NCBI GenBank assembly: GCA_964533055.1
Contig: CAZHKZ010000006.1
Location: 1 to 41,533, forward strand
Source of the DNA: JACROF01 sp964533055
Lineage (GTDB): Bacteria > Patescibacteriota > Microgenomatia > Levybacterales > UBA12049
Direction: 5' to 3'
Length of the DNA stretch: 41,533 nucleotides
Position numbers and translations under genes: made by a program. Below the pieces are notes generated by a model. That model ran no database searches and had not been told where the DNA came from. It saw only the letters and a list, made by a program, of their open reading frames with translations. Positions 27,849 through 37,230 of the stretch are shown here, piece by piece. Position 1 is the stretch's first letter, and the number at the start of each line of letters is the position of its first letter.

Positions 27849-30194
27849 ATGGAATACCCTGGACTTAGTAGTGAAAAAGCTCGAGAGCTCTTACATGAAA
27901 ATGGTCCAAATCAGATTGACGCATCTGAAAAAAGAAGCCCTATCACTCTCTTCCTCTCGCAGTTCCCCACTTTTCTTAATGGAATTCTCGCAATCGCAGC
28001 ACTCCTTTCACTCTTTCTTACTCATTTTATTGATGGTATCTTTATCGCTGGCACAATCCTTCTTAATGGACTCCTAGGGTTTTTACAGGAATACAAGGCA
28101 GAAAAATCTCTCGAGAAACTTAAAGAATATACTGACACGCTCATCAGAGTGAGACGGGATGGAAAAGTTCAAGAAATTTCCCCCACTCTTCTCGTGCCTG
28201 GGGACATTGTCATTCTGTCTGAGGGCGATCGAATTCCCGCAGATGGAACTCTTCATGAAGTTACCTCACTTGAAATTGACGAGGCGATACTGACTGGGGA
28301 ATCAATGCCATTACGGAAGAACTCAAAAGACCTTTGCTTTGCTGGAACTTTGGTGATTAAGGGGCGTGGCATCATGGAAGTAGTAACCACAGGCAACAAA
28401 ACTCGCTTTGGCAATATTGCAACTACGCTTGCCTCGCTCAAACAGGAAAAGACGCCCCTGCAGAAACAGCTTGCGACCCTTGGCAAATATCTTTCTTTTA
28501 TGGCGATTAGTGTTGCACTCCTTCTCATTCCAATAGGTATCTTTCAAAAATTTGAGCTCACAGAGATTTTTTTGATCACTGCAAGCATTGCAATTGCTGC
28601 AGTTCCTGAAGGGCTACCAGCTGTTGTGACTATCGCACTTGCGATCGGCACAAACCGCCTCGCTAGAAGAAGGGCAATTGTACGTCAAATGCCAGCAGTT
28701 GAGTCTTTAGGATCTGTCCAGTATATTCTTGTCGACAAGACTGGCACACTCACACAAAACAGCATGGAGGTCAAAGCCTCCTCATATAAAAAGGAGGGTT
28801 TGGCACATCTCCTTCAGGCCTGCATCCTTGGAAATACGGCAACATTGATAGATAAAGAGCAAGGTGTGCCAGAGATAGTTGGCGATAAGACAGACGGGGC
28901 ACTTCTCCTTTGGGCAAAGTCTCAGAAGCAGCCTGCGCTAGTAGGTAAGGTTATCGATGAATTTGTGTTTAATTCAGATAGCAAGACTGTCACAACAGTT
29001 TGGGATGACGGCAAAACTCAGCATGTTTTTGTCAGAGGTGCTCCTGAGTCAATTTTGGCAAAAAGCACACTATCTAAAACTCAACAAGCTGCTGTTGAAG
29101 AAGAATTCGCATCATTTGCCAGAAAAGGTCTGCGCGTCATCGCATTTGCACACAAAACCACTGGCAAAACGAAAGTCACACGTGAGGAACAGGAAAAAGA
29201 CCTCACTTTCCTAGGCTTTGTTGGACTTTATGACCCTCCCCGCACCGAAGTCGCCCAAGCTATAAAAGATGCTCACAGCGCAGGTATCACCACCATCATG
29301 GTTACGGGTGACAATAAAGTAACCGCCCTTGCGATCGCTAAAGAAATTGGCCTGCTTGAGAATGATGAGGGAGTGATCACGGGAGACGAACTAGCAAAAC
29401 TATCCGATGAAGAACTCCTTTCTGCTCTTGGGAAAATACGTATCTTTGCTCGCTCAGAGCCGCAGGACAAGCTTCGCATTACTACAATTCTTCAAAAGGC
29501 TGGAATGGTCGTAGGAGTAACTGGTGATGGCGTTAATGATGCGCTCGCTCTTAAAAAAGCAAGCGTTGGAGTTGCGATGGGCAAAATGGGGACTGATGTG
29601 GCCAAAGAAGCAAGCGATATTGTACTTACTGATGACAACTTCTCTACTCTTATAAAAGCTATTGATGAAGGTCGAGCTATCTACCACAACATTGTTAACT
29701 CAATTGTCTACCTACTTACAAGTAACCTCTCGGAGATCATGCTCGTGCTCCTGTCCACCCTCTTTGGTCTACCCAGTGTTCTTCTACCGACTCAGATTCT
29801 CTGGATTAATCTTGTCACAGATACTTTCCCTGCAATCGCGCTTGCAACAGACACATCTATGAAAGGAATGCTGAAAAAGAAACCTCGCAATCCAAATGAA
29901 CCAATACTCACAGGCAGAAGAATTCTTTTTGTCCTCGCAGTTGGCGCTGGGATCGCTGGAGCACTTACGGGGCTTTACCATATCCTACTTGGGACAACTA
30001 CGCCCATTATAGCAAGGACAATCATCTTTACAGGCTTAGTTATCTCGCACATGGCTCTAGCCGTCATTATGAGAGGACAATCAATCTTCACCATGAAAAA
30101 ATTCTTCCTTGGGACAATCGTGATCAGCATCGCTATCCAGGTAGGAATTTCTTTTGTCCCATTCTTCCAAGATCTCTTTAGGATTGGCTTCTAG
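27849..30194 (+). CDS. Cation-transporting P-type ATPase (P2 type, Ca2+-like)
   Basis: The enzyme pumps a cation using a phospho-Asp intermediate. The phosphorylation motif DKTGTLT has its Asp at residue 296. The actuator loop LTGESMPL, the membrane motif AVPEGLPAVVT, the nucleotide domain (FVRGAPESIL, GLRVIAFA) and the hinge TGDGVNDALALKKASVGVAMG are all intact. Ten membrane helices can be placed, with NLVTDTFPAIALATD in the M6 area as in Ca2+ and Na+ pumps of the PMA1/SERCA type. The length of 781 aa is short but complete. The ion cannot be fixed from sequence. The stop overlaps the ruvB stop. Confidence 0.93.
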   Translation: MEYPGLSSEKARELLHENGPNQIDASEKRSPITLFLSQFPTFLNGILAIAALLSLFLTHFIDGIFIAGTILLNGLLGFLQEYKAEKSLEKLKEYTDTLIRVRRDGKVQEISPTLLVPGDIVILSEGDRIPADGTLHEVTSLEIDEAILTGESMPLRKNSKDLCFAGTLVIKGRGIMEVVTTGNKTRFGNIATTLASLKQEKTPLQKQLATLGKYLSFMAISVALLLIPIGIFQKFELTEIFLITASIAIAAVPEGLPAVVTIALAIGTNRLARRRAIVRQMPAVESLGSVQYILVDKTGTLTQNSMEVKASSYKKEGLAHLLQACILGNTATLIDKEQGVPEIVGDKTDGALLLWAKSQKQPALVGKVIDEFVFNSDSKTVTTVWDDGKTQHVFVRGAPESILAKSTLSKTQQAAVEEEFASFARKGLRVIAFAHKTTGKTKVTREEQEKDLTFLGFVGLYDPPRTEVAQAIKDAHSAGITTIMVTGDNKVTALAIAKEIGLLENDEGVITGDELAKLSDEELLSALGKIRIFARSEPQDKLRITTILQKAGMVVGVTGDGVNDALALKKASVGVAMGKMGTDVAKEASDIVLTDDNFSTLIKAIDEGRAIYHNIVNSIVYLLTSNLSEIMLVLLSTLFGLPSVLLPTQILWINLVTDTFPAIALATDTSMKGMLKKKPRNPNEPILTGRRILFVLAVGAGIAGALTGLYHILLGTTTPIIARTIIFTGLVISHMALAVIMRGQSIFTMKKFFLGTIVISIAIQVGISFVPFFQDLFRIGF

Positions 30195-31225
30195 ACGAGC
30201 TCTACCTGTTCTGCATGAGGGTTATGAACTCCAAGATGCAGATATGCATGAGGCGTCACCACTCTTCCCCGAGAAGATCTCTTTATAAAGCCAATTTGGA
30301 GCAGGTATGGCTCAACCATATCTTCCAATGTGCCTATATCCTCAGAGATAGTTGAGGCAATCGTCTCAATTCCAACAGGCCCTCCGCCATGCTTCTCCAT
30401 TATTGCCAGTAAATACTTCTTATCAAGTGGGTCAAGGCCTTTATCATCAATCTCTAAAAGACTGAGAGCACTATCAGTGATATCTCTGGTGATCTTGCCA
30501 TCTGTATGAACCTGGGCATAATCACGTACTCTTTTTAAGAGCTTAAGTGAAATACGCGGAGTGCCTCGAGCGCGCAGAGCGATCTCCCTCACGCTCTCGT
30601 CGTCAATAACAACTGAAAGCTTCTCTGCAGCCTTTCTGATGATGACACCTAGTTCATCATGATCATAAAAATTAAGACGGTGAATAACTCCAAAGCGATC
30701 TCGAAGTGGAGCTGACAAAAGCCCAGCTCTCGTTGTTGCACCAACAATTGTGAATTGCGGGAGCTCTAGTCGCATCGTGCGCGCGGATGGACCCTTACCC
30801 AGGATTATATCGAGGGCGTAGTCTTCCATTGCAGGATAGAGAGTCTCTTCAACATGTTTATTCAGCCTATGAATTTCATCAATAAAGAGGATATCTCCTG
30901 CCTCAAGATTGGTTAGGATCGAGGCCAAGTCTCCTGCGCGCTCAATAGCTGGGCCTGAGGTCACCCTGATATTACTCCCCATCTCACGAGCAATGATATG
31001 AGAGAGTGTTGTCTTCCCAAGTCCAGGGGGACCGTAAAGCAAGACGTGCTCGAGTGCTTCTGATCTTTTCTTAGCAGCAGATATAGCAATCTTTATCGAC
31101 TTCTTAATGGAGACCTGTCCTTCAAACTCTGACCAGTTGGCAGCACGAAGAGATACGAGCACATGCTCTTCCTCCTGCGTAGTCTCTTCCTCCTTAATGA
31201 CTGTTTTTTCTCCCTTTTTTGTCAT
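30191..31225 (-). CDS. ruvB: Holliday junction branch migration ATPase RuvB
   Basis: RuvB drives branch migration with RuvA. It has FEGQVSIKKSIKIAI, Walker A YGPPGLGKTTL near residue 65, Walker B DILFIDEIHRL, sensor 1 VGATTRAGLLSAPLRDRFG and a C-terminal winged helix ending in GRVVTPHAY. The length of 344 aa is standard. The first 30 residues are charged and variable. ATG 31225 overlaps the ruvA stop (ATGA). Confidence 0.97.
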   Translation of the reverse strand: MTKKGEKTVIKEEETTQEEEHVLVSLRAANWSEFEGQVSIKKSIKIAISAAKKRSEALEHVLLYGPPGLGKTTLSHIIAREMGSNIRVTSGPAIERAGDLASILTNLEAGDILFIDEIHRLNKHVEETLYPAMEDYALDIILGKGPSARTMRLELPQFTIVGATTRAGLLSAPLRDRFGVIHRLNFYDHDELGVIIRKAAEKLSVVIDDESVREIALRARGTPRISLKLLKRVRDYAQVHTDGKITRDITDSALSLLEIDDKGLDPLDKKYLLAIMEKHGGGPVGIETIASTISEDIGTLEDMVEPYLLQIGFIKRSSRGRVVTPHAYLHLGVHNPHAEQVELV

Positions 31226-31803
31226 GATTTTTTACCCATTTGTTTTAGTGACAATCGCACGATCTCCTCGGTACTCATTCCCTCTTTTGCAATTGAAGAT
31301 ACTGCCTGCTCAGCCTCACGTAGTGTAAGTCCAACACTCTCAAGTGCGCTAATGGCATCCTTCTCCTGACTTGTCTGTGAATCAGTAAGATCTAAGTCCT
31401 CTACACCGCCCAATTTGTTCTTTAGCTCAATGATTATCTTTTGGCCATTTTTTTTACCAAGTCGAGGAACTGAAGTGAAGAATGACACATCACCCGTCAC
31501 AACCGCGTTTACAATCTGCGAGCGTGAGCCAACTGAAAAAACACCTAGCGCTGATTTACAACCGACTCCAGAGACGCTAATCAAAAGTTCAAAGAGTCGA
31601 AGATCTTCGGCATCCTTAAACCCATAGAGATCTAATGCGTCCTCTCTAACATAGGTATGAATATAAAGCCTGATATCTTCCTGAAGCGTGAGTTTTTCAA
31701 ATGAACGGGAGTCAACAAGGACCTTATATCCTACCCCATTAACTTCCACAATAATTGAGGGTATAAGTTTTGCTGTAACAATGCCATGGAGCGTGCCTAT
31801 CAT
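31222..31803 (-). CDS. ruvA: Holliday junction DNA-binding protein RuvA
   Basis: RuvA binds the four-way junction and loads RuvB. The N-terminal OB-fold starts MIGTLHGIV and includes HTYVREDALDLYGF. The two helix-hairpin-helix motifs are ISVSGVGCKSALGVF and SVPRLGKKNGQKIIIELK (the first lysine-rich loop is slightly altered from GIGKKTA). The C-terminal domain (ALESVGLTLREAEQAV) contacts RuvB. At 193 aa it is standard. It has its own near-consensus promoter downstream of ruvC. Confidence 0.96.
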   Translation of the reverse strand: MIGTLHGIVTAKLIPSIIVEVNGVGYKVLVDSRSFEKLTLQEDIRLYIHTYVREDALDLYGFKDAEDLRLFELLISVSGVGCKSALGVFSVGSRSQIVNAVVTGDVSFFTSVPRLGKKNGQKIIIELKNKLGGVEDLDLTDSQTSQEKDAISALESVGLTLREAEQAVSSIAKEGMSTEEIVRLSLKQMGKKS

Positions 31804-31816
31804 AGAGGTATGACCG

Positions 31817-31845
31817 ATTATACGAATCCTTATTCAGTATTGCAA
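31817..31845 (-). promoter_or_regulatory. Promoter of ruvAB
   Basis: TTGCAA (31840-31845), 17 nt, TATAAT (31817-31822) on the minus strand. The -10 ends 13 nt before the ruvA ATG, so the leader would be about 6 nt. Confidence 0.68.
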
Positions 31846-31854
31846 ACTCACTTC

Positions 31855-32334
31855 CTACTTCTTTATTTTGTAGGTAAATGCATGTGTTAGCGCGATCGCT
31901 AAGGCATCTGTGGTGTCATCAAGTCGTGGGATCTCTTTGAGTTTCAAGATGGCCTTGACCATCTGTCCGGTCTGAGACTTAGCTGCTTTGCCATAGCCAG
32001 TCACGGCCACCTTAATCTCGCCTGGATTGTACTCATATACAGGAATCTGAGCCTGAGCGGCCAATAAAAGCACCACTCCCCTTGCCTGACCCACCATAAA
32101 TGCAGTTGTGACGTTGCGACCAAAAAAGAGCTTCTCTACAGCTAGCACCTCTGGCTTAAGCTCATCAATAACAGCCTTAAGTTGAGCATAGACTTGTTCA
32201 ATTCTTTTCTCCTCTGACGTATCTTTATCAGTCTCAATACACCCATATCTGAGTGCTATTTGCCGATTACTGACTGACTCCACTACTCCCCAACCGAGCC
32301 TTCCTAGACCTGGATCTATTCCAATAATACGCAT
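31855..32334 (-). CDS. ruvC: Holliday junction resolvase RuvC
   Basis: RuvC cuts Holliday junctions. The acidic active site is complete: GIDPGLGRLGWG gives the first Asp, VEKLFFGRNV the Glu, and DDTTDALAIAL the last two Asp. The length of 159 aa is standard. It is the first gene of the ruvC-ruvA-ruvB set; ruvA follows after 51 nt with a promoter of its own. A TATACT box (32344-32349) ends 9 nt before the ATG. Confidence 0.97.
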   Translation of the reverse strand: MRIIGIDPGLGRLGWGVVESVSNRQIALRYGCIETDKDTSEEKRIEQVYAQLKAVIDELKPEVLAVEKLFFGRNVTTAFMVGQARGVVLLLAAQAQIPVYEYNPGEIKVAVTGYGKAAKSQTGQMVKAILKLKEIPRLDDTTDALAIALTHAFTYKIKK

Positions 32335-32343
32335 ATTCCATCT

Positions 32344-32349
32344 AGTATA
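32344..32349 (-). promoter_or_regulatory. -10 box of ruvC
   Basis: TATACT on the minus strand, 9 nt before ATG 32334; no Shine-Dalgarno site and a weak -35. Confidence 0.45.
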
Positions 32350-32382
32350 CTGTATGATAAAGATCCTATAGTTTGACTAGAC

Positions 32383-32411
32383 TTGCAAAATATGATAGAG
32401 TAGCATATTAT
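32383..32411 (+). promoter_or_regulatory. Promoter of rplY
   Basis: TTGCAA (32383-32388), 17 nt, TATTAT (32406-32411). A second possible -35, TTGACT, lies at 32373-32378 and pairs at 17 nt with the poorer TAGAGT. The leader before ATG 32437 is about 19 nt. Confidence 0.55.
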
Positions 32412-32436
32412 GGAGTCCTAAGAGACCCGACACATT

Positions 32437-33138
32437 ATGAAACACCCTATTTTAAATGCAACTAAAAGAGAAGTTCTCGGAAAGAAAGTAAAAAAACTTC
32501 GCAAAGAAGGCATCTTGCCTGGCAACGTCTATGGTAAAGAGCTATCATCTACTGCACTTCAAGTAGATATGAAAACATTCATAGACCTCTACAAGGAGGT
32601 AGGTGGAAGTGGTCTTGTCGATCTCACAATTGAAGGTAAAACAAGCCCAGTCCTTATCAAGAGTGTTCAATTTGAATTCCGCAATCACACTCCTGTTCAT
32701 GCTGATTTCTTCCAGGTGAACCTTAAAGAAAAAGTTAAAACCATGGTCCCACTTGTCTTAATTGGTGAAGCTGTAGCTGTAACTAACAATGTAGGAACAC
32801 TACTCCAAACTCTCAATGAGGTCGAGGTCGAAGCACTACCAGAGGCATTACCAGAAAATATTGAGGTCAATATTGAAGGACTTGCTGAGGTAAATGATCA
32901 AATCATGATCAGTGACCTCAAAGCCCCTGAGGGTGTTGCGCTTACAACTGATGAGTCTCAAGTTGTTGTAAAGATCGCTGAGATCGTGGTTGAAGCTGAG
33001 CCAGAGCCAGAAGTGGTTGAGGGTGAAGAAGGCGCAGCTCCAGCTGAAGGTGAAGAGAGTTCTACTGAAGAATCTAGTGAAGCTAAAGAGGGATCTGATC
33101 AGCCAAAGGCTGATGAACAAGAAGCAAAGTCCGAATAA
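32437..33138 (+). CDS. rplY: Large-subunit ribosomal protein bL25 (CTC-type, with acidic tail)
   Basis: bL25 binds 5S rRNA. The first domain (TKREVLGKKVKKLRKEGILP, then GNVYGKE) is the 5S-binding L25 fold; the second (HADFFQVNLKEKVKTMVPL, then PENIEVNIEGL) is the TL5/CTC beta domain. The last 45 residues are almost all Glu, Ala, Ser and Pro, a disordered acidic tail. At 233 aa it is a long CTC form rather than the short E. coli form. It converges with the TPR-like gene. Confidence 0.95.
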   Translation: MKHPILNATKREVLGKKVKKLRKEGILPGNVYGKELSSTALQVDMKTFIDLYKEVGGSGLVDLTIEGKTSPVLIKSVQFEFRNHTPVHADFFQVNLKEKVKTMVPLVLIGEAVAVTNNVGTLLQTLNEVEVEALPEALPENIEVNIEGLAEVNDQIMISDLKAPEGVALTTDESQVVVKIAEIVVEAEPEPEVVEGEEGAAPAEGEESSTEESSEAKEGSDQPKADEQEAKSE

Positions 33139-33140
33139 CC

Positions 33141-33512
33141 TCACTCCCCATTTGGTATTCTAAATCCAGGGTCAATCCTTAAAAGTTCTCCCATGTATTT
33201 CTGCGCCTTGTCGGTCTCTGATAATTTTGCAGCAAGAAGATATGCCCTAAAATAGGCATCCCTATATCCGGGAAATCTTTCAATAACTCCCTCCCAATAT
33301 ACCAACTGCTCCCTACTCGATTCCTTTTGGATACTAGCAACTCGCAAAACATACATGCTCCTCCCAAGCTCAAATAGCCTCATGACAATAAGGATCGAGA
33401 GAATAAAGCTTATGCTTATAATCAAGGCATATGCCCATCGCTTTACTGACAATTCGGTAATAAATCGTGAAATACTCGGTAATTTATTGATAGGAGGAAA
33501 AGTTAGCTTCAT
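33141..33512 (-). CDS. Membrane-anchored TPR-like protein, 123 aa
   Basis: One membrane helix (WAYALIISISFILSILIVM, about residues 26-44) precedes a short helical repeat region with TPR character (YWEGVIERFPGYRDAYFRA, then LLAAKLSETDKAQKYMGELLRIDPGF). The domain faces outside or inside depending on topology; the basic N terminus suggests the N end is cytoplasmic and the TPR part external. TATAAT (33519-33524) ends 6 nt before the ATG, so it is leaderless. The product likely scaffolds other proteins, but none can be named. Confidence 0.78.
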   Translation of the reverse strand: MKLTFPPINKLPSISRFITELSVKRWAYALIISISFILSILIVMRLFELGRSMYVLRVASIQKESSREQLVYWEGVIERFPGYRDAYFRAYLLAAKLSETDKAQKYMGELLRIDPGFRIPNGE

Positions 33513-33518
33513 TATTCT

Positions 33519-33524
33519 ATTATA
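33519..33524 (-). promoter_or_regulatory. -10 box of the TPR-like gene (leaderless start)
   Basis: Consensus TATAAT on the minus strand, AGAATA, then ATG 33512. Confidence 0.6.
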
Positions 33525-33549
33525 CTTCTTTTAAGAATGAGGATGAGGC

Positions 33550-35787
33550 TCAAGAAATTGCGACAGGCCAAGGCTCGATCATGATTGATTCATGTGCTCC
33601 AGGCATCTTAAGATAGATTTCCTCGGTCACAAATGGCATAAAAGGGTGCAGCAGTGCCAAGAGTGAAGCTAGGATAGACTGAATAACACTCAGGGAATTC
33701 TCGTCCGCCCTTCCCTTCACCTCTTCGATATATTTATCTGCAAATTCATGCCAAATAAACTCATACAGCCTCTCAGCAGCCAGATTGAATTGATAGCTAT
33801 CAATATAACTTGTAATTTGTTCTGAGACTTCTTTTGTCTTTATTACCCATTCTTTATCAGCCACATGAGTTGCAAAGGTCTCAAGATCACCTAATTGGAC
33901 CAATTCCCCATCGACTCCAAGCTCGCCTCTCTTCATCTCCAAGAATCTAGCCATGTTCCATAATTTATTTGTGAATTTACGCGCAGCTTCGAGCTTTGGA
34001 TATGACATCGCCTGATCATTGCCAAGACCAGTTCCATATATAAGCGCAAATCGAACCGCATCAGCCCCATATTCATCGGCAACTTCAAGAGGATTAACAA
34101 CGTTACCCTTACTCTTACTCATTTTCTTACCCAAAGGATCATTCACGATTCCATGCAAAATTACGTCTTTGAAAGGAATCAGTTCTTCTTTAAAGAGCCC
34201 CATCATGATCATGCGAGATACCCAAAAAAAGAGGATGTCTCGACCAGTTTCCATAACATTTGTTGGGTAGAACTTATCAAAATCGCCTTTTTGAGTAGTC
34301 TGAAGCGTAACATATGGCCACTGAGCAGATGAGAACCATGTGTCAAAAGTGTCGGTCTCTGGCAAATAGCTCCTGCCCTCAACCTTATCTTCTTCAAAGA
34401 CAACTTTAGCACTGATATCTGCCACAACTCTTTGCAAGCCTGCAGTAATTTCTGCCTGAGAGATACCCTTCTTCAGAAGATCTGAGAGTTTACCGCTCTG
34501 TAGACCATTTGCAGAATCAATAAACGTTACGGTAAACAAGCTTGGATCTTCAACCTCGTACCAAACTGGAATCTGAATACCCCAGACATTCTGTCTTGAG
34601 ATGTTCCAATCACGAAGATTGTTGTACCAACTCTCCAAAACTGGAGTAAAGTTCTTGGGATAGATCTCTATCTCTTTCTCAGAAATCGCCTTGAGTCCTT
34701 TTTCAGCTAATGGCTTGATCTTAAGATACCATTGCTCAAGGGGCAATGGCTCAAGCACAGTCTTACACTTATAGCAAAGACCGACTCTATGCATGTATGT
34801 CTCGTCGATCTTTTCAATCAACCCCTTCACTTGCATCTCCTCAACAACTGCCTTTCGAGCCTGCTTTACATAGAGACCTGCAAATTTACCTGCGTGCTCA
34901 TTCATCTTCCCATCAAATCCTATGACTTGCTTAAGTGGCAAATTGTGCCTCTTTGAGACTTCAAAATCATTAAAGTCATGAGCTGGCGTGATCTTAACTA
35001 CTCCAGTTCCAAACTCTGGATCTACCATGTCATCTCCAACAACTGTGATCTTGGCTGGACCCAGAACTGTCTCAATATCTAAAGTTTTACCAATGTATTG
35101 AGCATAGCGTGAATCATTTGGATTAACAGCAACACCTGTATCACCAAATTTCGTCTCAGGTCGAGTGGTTGCAAGGACGAGTGGACCATACTTTATATAA
35201 TAAAGTGGGTCCTGACGCTCTTCATGAAGCACTTCAAGATCTGAAAAGGACGTGCCATCTCTCGTGCAGTAATTCACGAGACGATAGTCTCTATATGCTA
35301 GCCCATCTTTATAGAGCTTTTTAAACGTTTGGTTCACAATCTCAACAACATCACTATCTAGTGTAAATTTCTCACGTGACCAATCAAGCGAAAAGCCAAG
35401 TCTCTTAAGTTGCCCCTGAATGCCTCCCCTATTTTGCTGCACATAGTCCCAGATACCTTGATATAGCTCCGCTCTCGTAAAATCAAAGCGTGATTTGCCT
35501 TCTTCTTGGAGTTTTTTCTCGTATACAAACTGTGTTTCAGTACCCGCGTGGTCAGTGCCAGGCAGCCAAAGCGCAGCATCGCCCTTCATGCGGTGATATC
35601 GAATCAAAATATCCTCAATGACAAACATTGCATGACCAAAGTGAAGTGAGCCATTGGCATTTGGTGGCGGAAGAATGATCGTGAATGGCTTACCATCTGG
35701 ATGAATCTCGGGCTTAAAGTATCCACTATCCTCCCATCTTTGATAGTGTTTTGCCTCGGCTGTCTTGTGATCATATACTTTGTCCAT
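33550..35787 (-). CDS. valS: Valyl-tRNA synthetase without the C-terminal arm
   Basis: ValRS charges tRNA-Val. The HIGH motif is PPPNANGSLHFGHA, the editing domain has TTRPETKFGDTGVAVNP and GTGVVKITPAHDFNDFE, the catalytic domain has WYNNLRDWNISRQ, and the KMSKS loop is GKKMSKSKGNVV. The protein ends directly after the anticodon-binding helical domain (HPFMPFVTEEIYLKM). It has no C-terminal coiled coil, so it is about 200 residues shorter than the E. coli enzyme. The stop is a true one. A TTGTAG/TAGAAT promoter ends 7 nt before the ATG. Confidence 0.97.
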   Translation of the reverse strand: MDKVYDHKTAEAKHYQRWEDSGYFKPEIHPDGKPFTIILPPPNANGSLHFGHAMFVIEDILIRYHRMKGDAALWLPGTDHAGTETQFVYEKKLQEEGKSRFDFTRAELYQGIWDYVQQNRGGIQGQLKRLGFSLDWSREKFTLDSDVVEIVNQTFKKLYKDGLAYRDYRLVNYCTRDGTSFSDLEVLHEERQDPLYYIKYGPLVLATTRPETKFGDTGVAVNPNDSRYAQYIGKTLDIETVLGPAKITVVGDDMVDPEFGTGVVKITPAHDFNDFEVSKRHNLPLKQVIGFDGKMNEHAGKFAGLYVKQARKAVVEEMQVKGLIEKIDETYMHRVGLCYKCKTVLEPLPLEQWYLKIKPLAEKGLKAISEKEIEIYPKNFTPVLESWYNNLRDWNISRQNVWGIQIPVWYEVEDPSLFTVTFIDSANGLQSGKLSDLLKKGISQAEITAGLQRVVADISAKVVFEEDKVEGRSYLPETDTFDTWFSSAQWPYVTLQTTQKGDFDKFYPTNVMETGRDILFFWVSRMIMMGLFKEELIPFKDVILHGIVNDPLGKKMSKSKGNVVNPLEVADEYGADAVRFALIYGTGLGNDQAMSYPKLEAARKFTNKLWNMARFLEMKRGELGVDGELVQLGDLETFATHVADKEWVIKTKEVSEQITSYIDSYQFNLAAERLYEFIWHEFADKYIEEVKGRADENSLSVIQSILASLLALLHPFMPFVTEEIYLKMPGAHESIMIEPWPVAIS

Positions 35788-35794
35788 TGAGTTG

Positions 35795-35823
35795 ATTCTA
35801 CCATAGCCTCAAATTTACTACAA
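35795..35823 (-). promoter_or_regulatory. Promoter of valS (leaderless start)
   Basis: TTGTAG (35818-35823), 17 nt, TAGAAT (35795-35800) on the minus strand; the -10 ends 7 nt before ATG 35787. Confidence 0.58.
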
Positions 35824-35876
35824 TTCGGGATATACGCGTCAATTCCTCGGGAAATAATCTGGGTTCATGGCCATGC

Positions 35877-35882
35877 TATACT
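35877..35882 (+). promoter_or_regulatory. Extended -10 box of the aldolase gene (leaderless start)
   Basis: TGC-TATACT ends 7 nt before ATG 35890. Confidence 0.55.
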
Positions 35883-35889
35883 TGAAAGT

Positions 35890-37194
35890 ATGCTGACCCC
35901 TAAAGAACTCAATCATGAAATAGATGGCGTTCTCTCACTCTCCCCTACTACAATTCTCAATCAAGAAAAGCTTCAATCTAGACTCATCGATATCCTCATT
36001 TATCAAGCACACCTAGCTGAGGAAGATGTTGCCACCATCTCTCTTGACCTTATCTTTGATTTAGCACGACTTACAGGTGTAGTGCCATCCTCCATCAGAC
36101 CACTTTATCAGGCAATTGCCAGAGATGAAATTAACGGATTCTGTGTTCCAGCTTTCAACATTCGCACTCTGACCTATGACACTGCCCAAATCGCATTTAG
36201 ACTCATGATGAAACATGACATCTTGCCTGTAGTCTTTGAATTGGCTCGATCTGAGATGAGATATACTGATCAGCCACCAAGACTCTATAGCGCGACGATC
36301 CTCGCTGCTGCGATCAAACAAGGCTACAAGGGCCCAGTCTTTATTCAGGGAGATCACTTTCAAGTAGATGCAGAAGCGTTTACTTCTGACAAAGAGGCTG
36401 AGATTGAAAGTCTTAAGAACCTGATCAAAGATTCCCTTGAGTCACAGATTTTCAATATTGATATAGACGCATCAACTTTGGTCGATCTTTCAAAAACTAA
36501 TCTTTCTGAGCAACAGATTCAAAATGCATCTGTGACAAATCAACTTTCCGAGTATATCCGCTCACTTCCAAATGGAGACAGAGTCTCTATTGGAGCTGAA
36601 ATTGGGCATATAGGGGATAGAAATAGCACTACAGACGATCTCAGAGCGTTTGTGGGACAACTAGAGAATGTCCATGAGCTCTCAAAGATCAGTGTTCAGA
36701 CAGGTACCTCTCATGGTGGAACAGTTCTTGCTGATGGTTCGCTCAAAGAAGTGTCTGTAGATTTTACTGTCCTTGAAAAAGTAGGCAAACTTGCAAGAGA
36801 GAGCTATGGGCTTGGCGGGGCTGTTCAGCATGGAGCCTCAACACTTCCTACCAAGCTCCTGTCTCGATTTGTAGAGGCAAGAACGCTTGAGATTCACCTT
36901 GCCACCCATACTCAGACAATTATTTTTGATCATCTCCCAGAGAATCTTCTTCAAAAAATTGAGGCGTGGATATCTGAGAATATGCGTGACAAAAGAAAGC
37001 CAAATGAGACTGATGAACAATTTCTCTACAAGAACAGAAAGTACGCTGTCAAACATTTCAAAAAGACTATCTGGGACCTCAATGGGCCAGAGAAAGAAAT
37101 CATCACTCAAGCTCTCGAGAGCTATTTTAACGAGATCTTCACTGGCCTCTCCCTACTAGGAACCCGCGATCAGACACTTCCCTACTTTTCATAG
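35890..37194 (+). CDS. Class II fructose-bisphosphate aldolase-like protein
   Basis: The protein has an extra N-terminal helical region of about 75 residues, then a class II aldolase TIM barrel. INGFCVPAFNIRTL matches the family's first strand. FIQGDHFQ carries a zinc His (about residue 156), GAEIGHIG the acidic segment, and GTSHGG a second metal His. GGAVQHGAS is the phosphate-loop strand. The order and spacing fit, but the sequence is far from the standard enzyme and longer (434 aa). It may cleave fructose bisphosphate or a related ketose bisphosphate. Its position before pgk supports a glycolytic role. Confidence 0.82.
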   Translation: MLTPKELNHEIDGVLSLSPTTILNQEKLQSRLIDILIYQAHLAEEDVATISLDLIFDLARLTGVVPSSIRPLYQAIARDEINGFCVPAFNIRTLTYDTAQIAFRLMMKHDILPVVFELARSEMRYTDQPPRLYSATILAAAIKQGYKGPVFIQGDHFQVDAEAFTSDKEAEIESLKNLIKDSLESQIFNIDIDASTLVDLSKTNLSEQQIQNASVTNQLSEYIRSLPNGDRVSIGAEIGHIGDRNSTTDDLRAFVGQLENVHELSKISVQTGTSHGGTVLADGSLKEVSVDFTVLEKVGKLARESYGLGGAVQHGASTLPTKLLSRFVEARTLEIHLATHTQTIIFDHLPENLLQKIEAWISENMRDKRKPNETDEQFLYKNRKYAVKHFKKTIWDLNGPEKEIITQALESYFNEIFTGLSLLGTRDQTLPYFS

Positions 37195-37218
37195 CTTTGT
37201 GATCTGAGAGTTCTCATC

Positions 37219-37224
37219 TACAAT
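37219..37224 (+). promoter_or_regulatory. -10 box of pgk (leaderless start)
   Basis: TACAAT ends 6 nt before ATG 37231; TTGTGA (37197-37202) at a 16-nt spacing is a fair -35. Confidence 0.6.
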
Positions 37225-37230
37225 AAAAAT

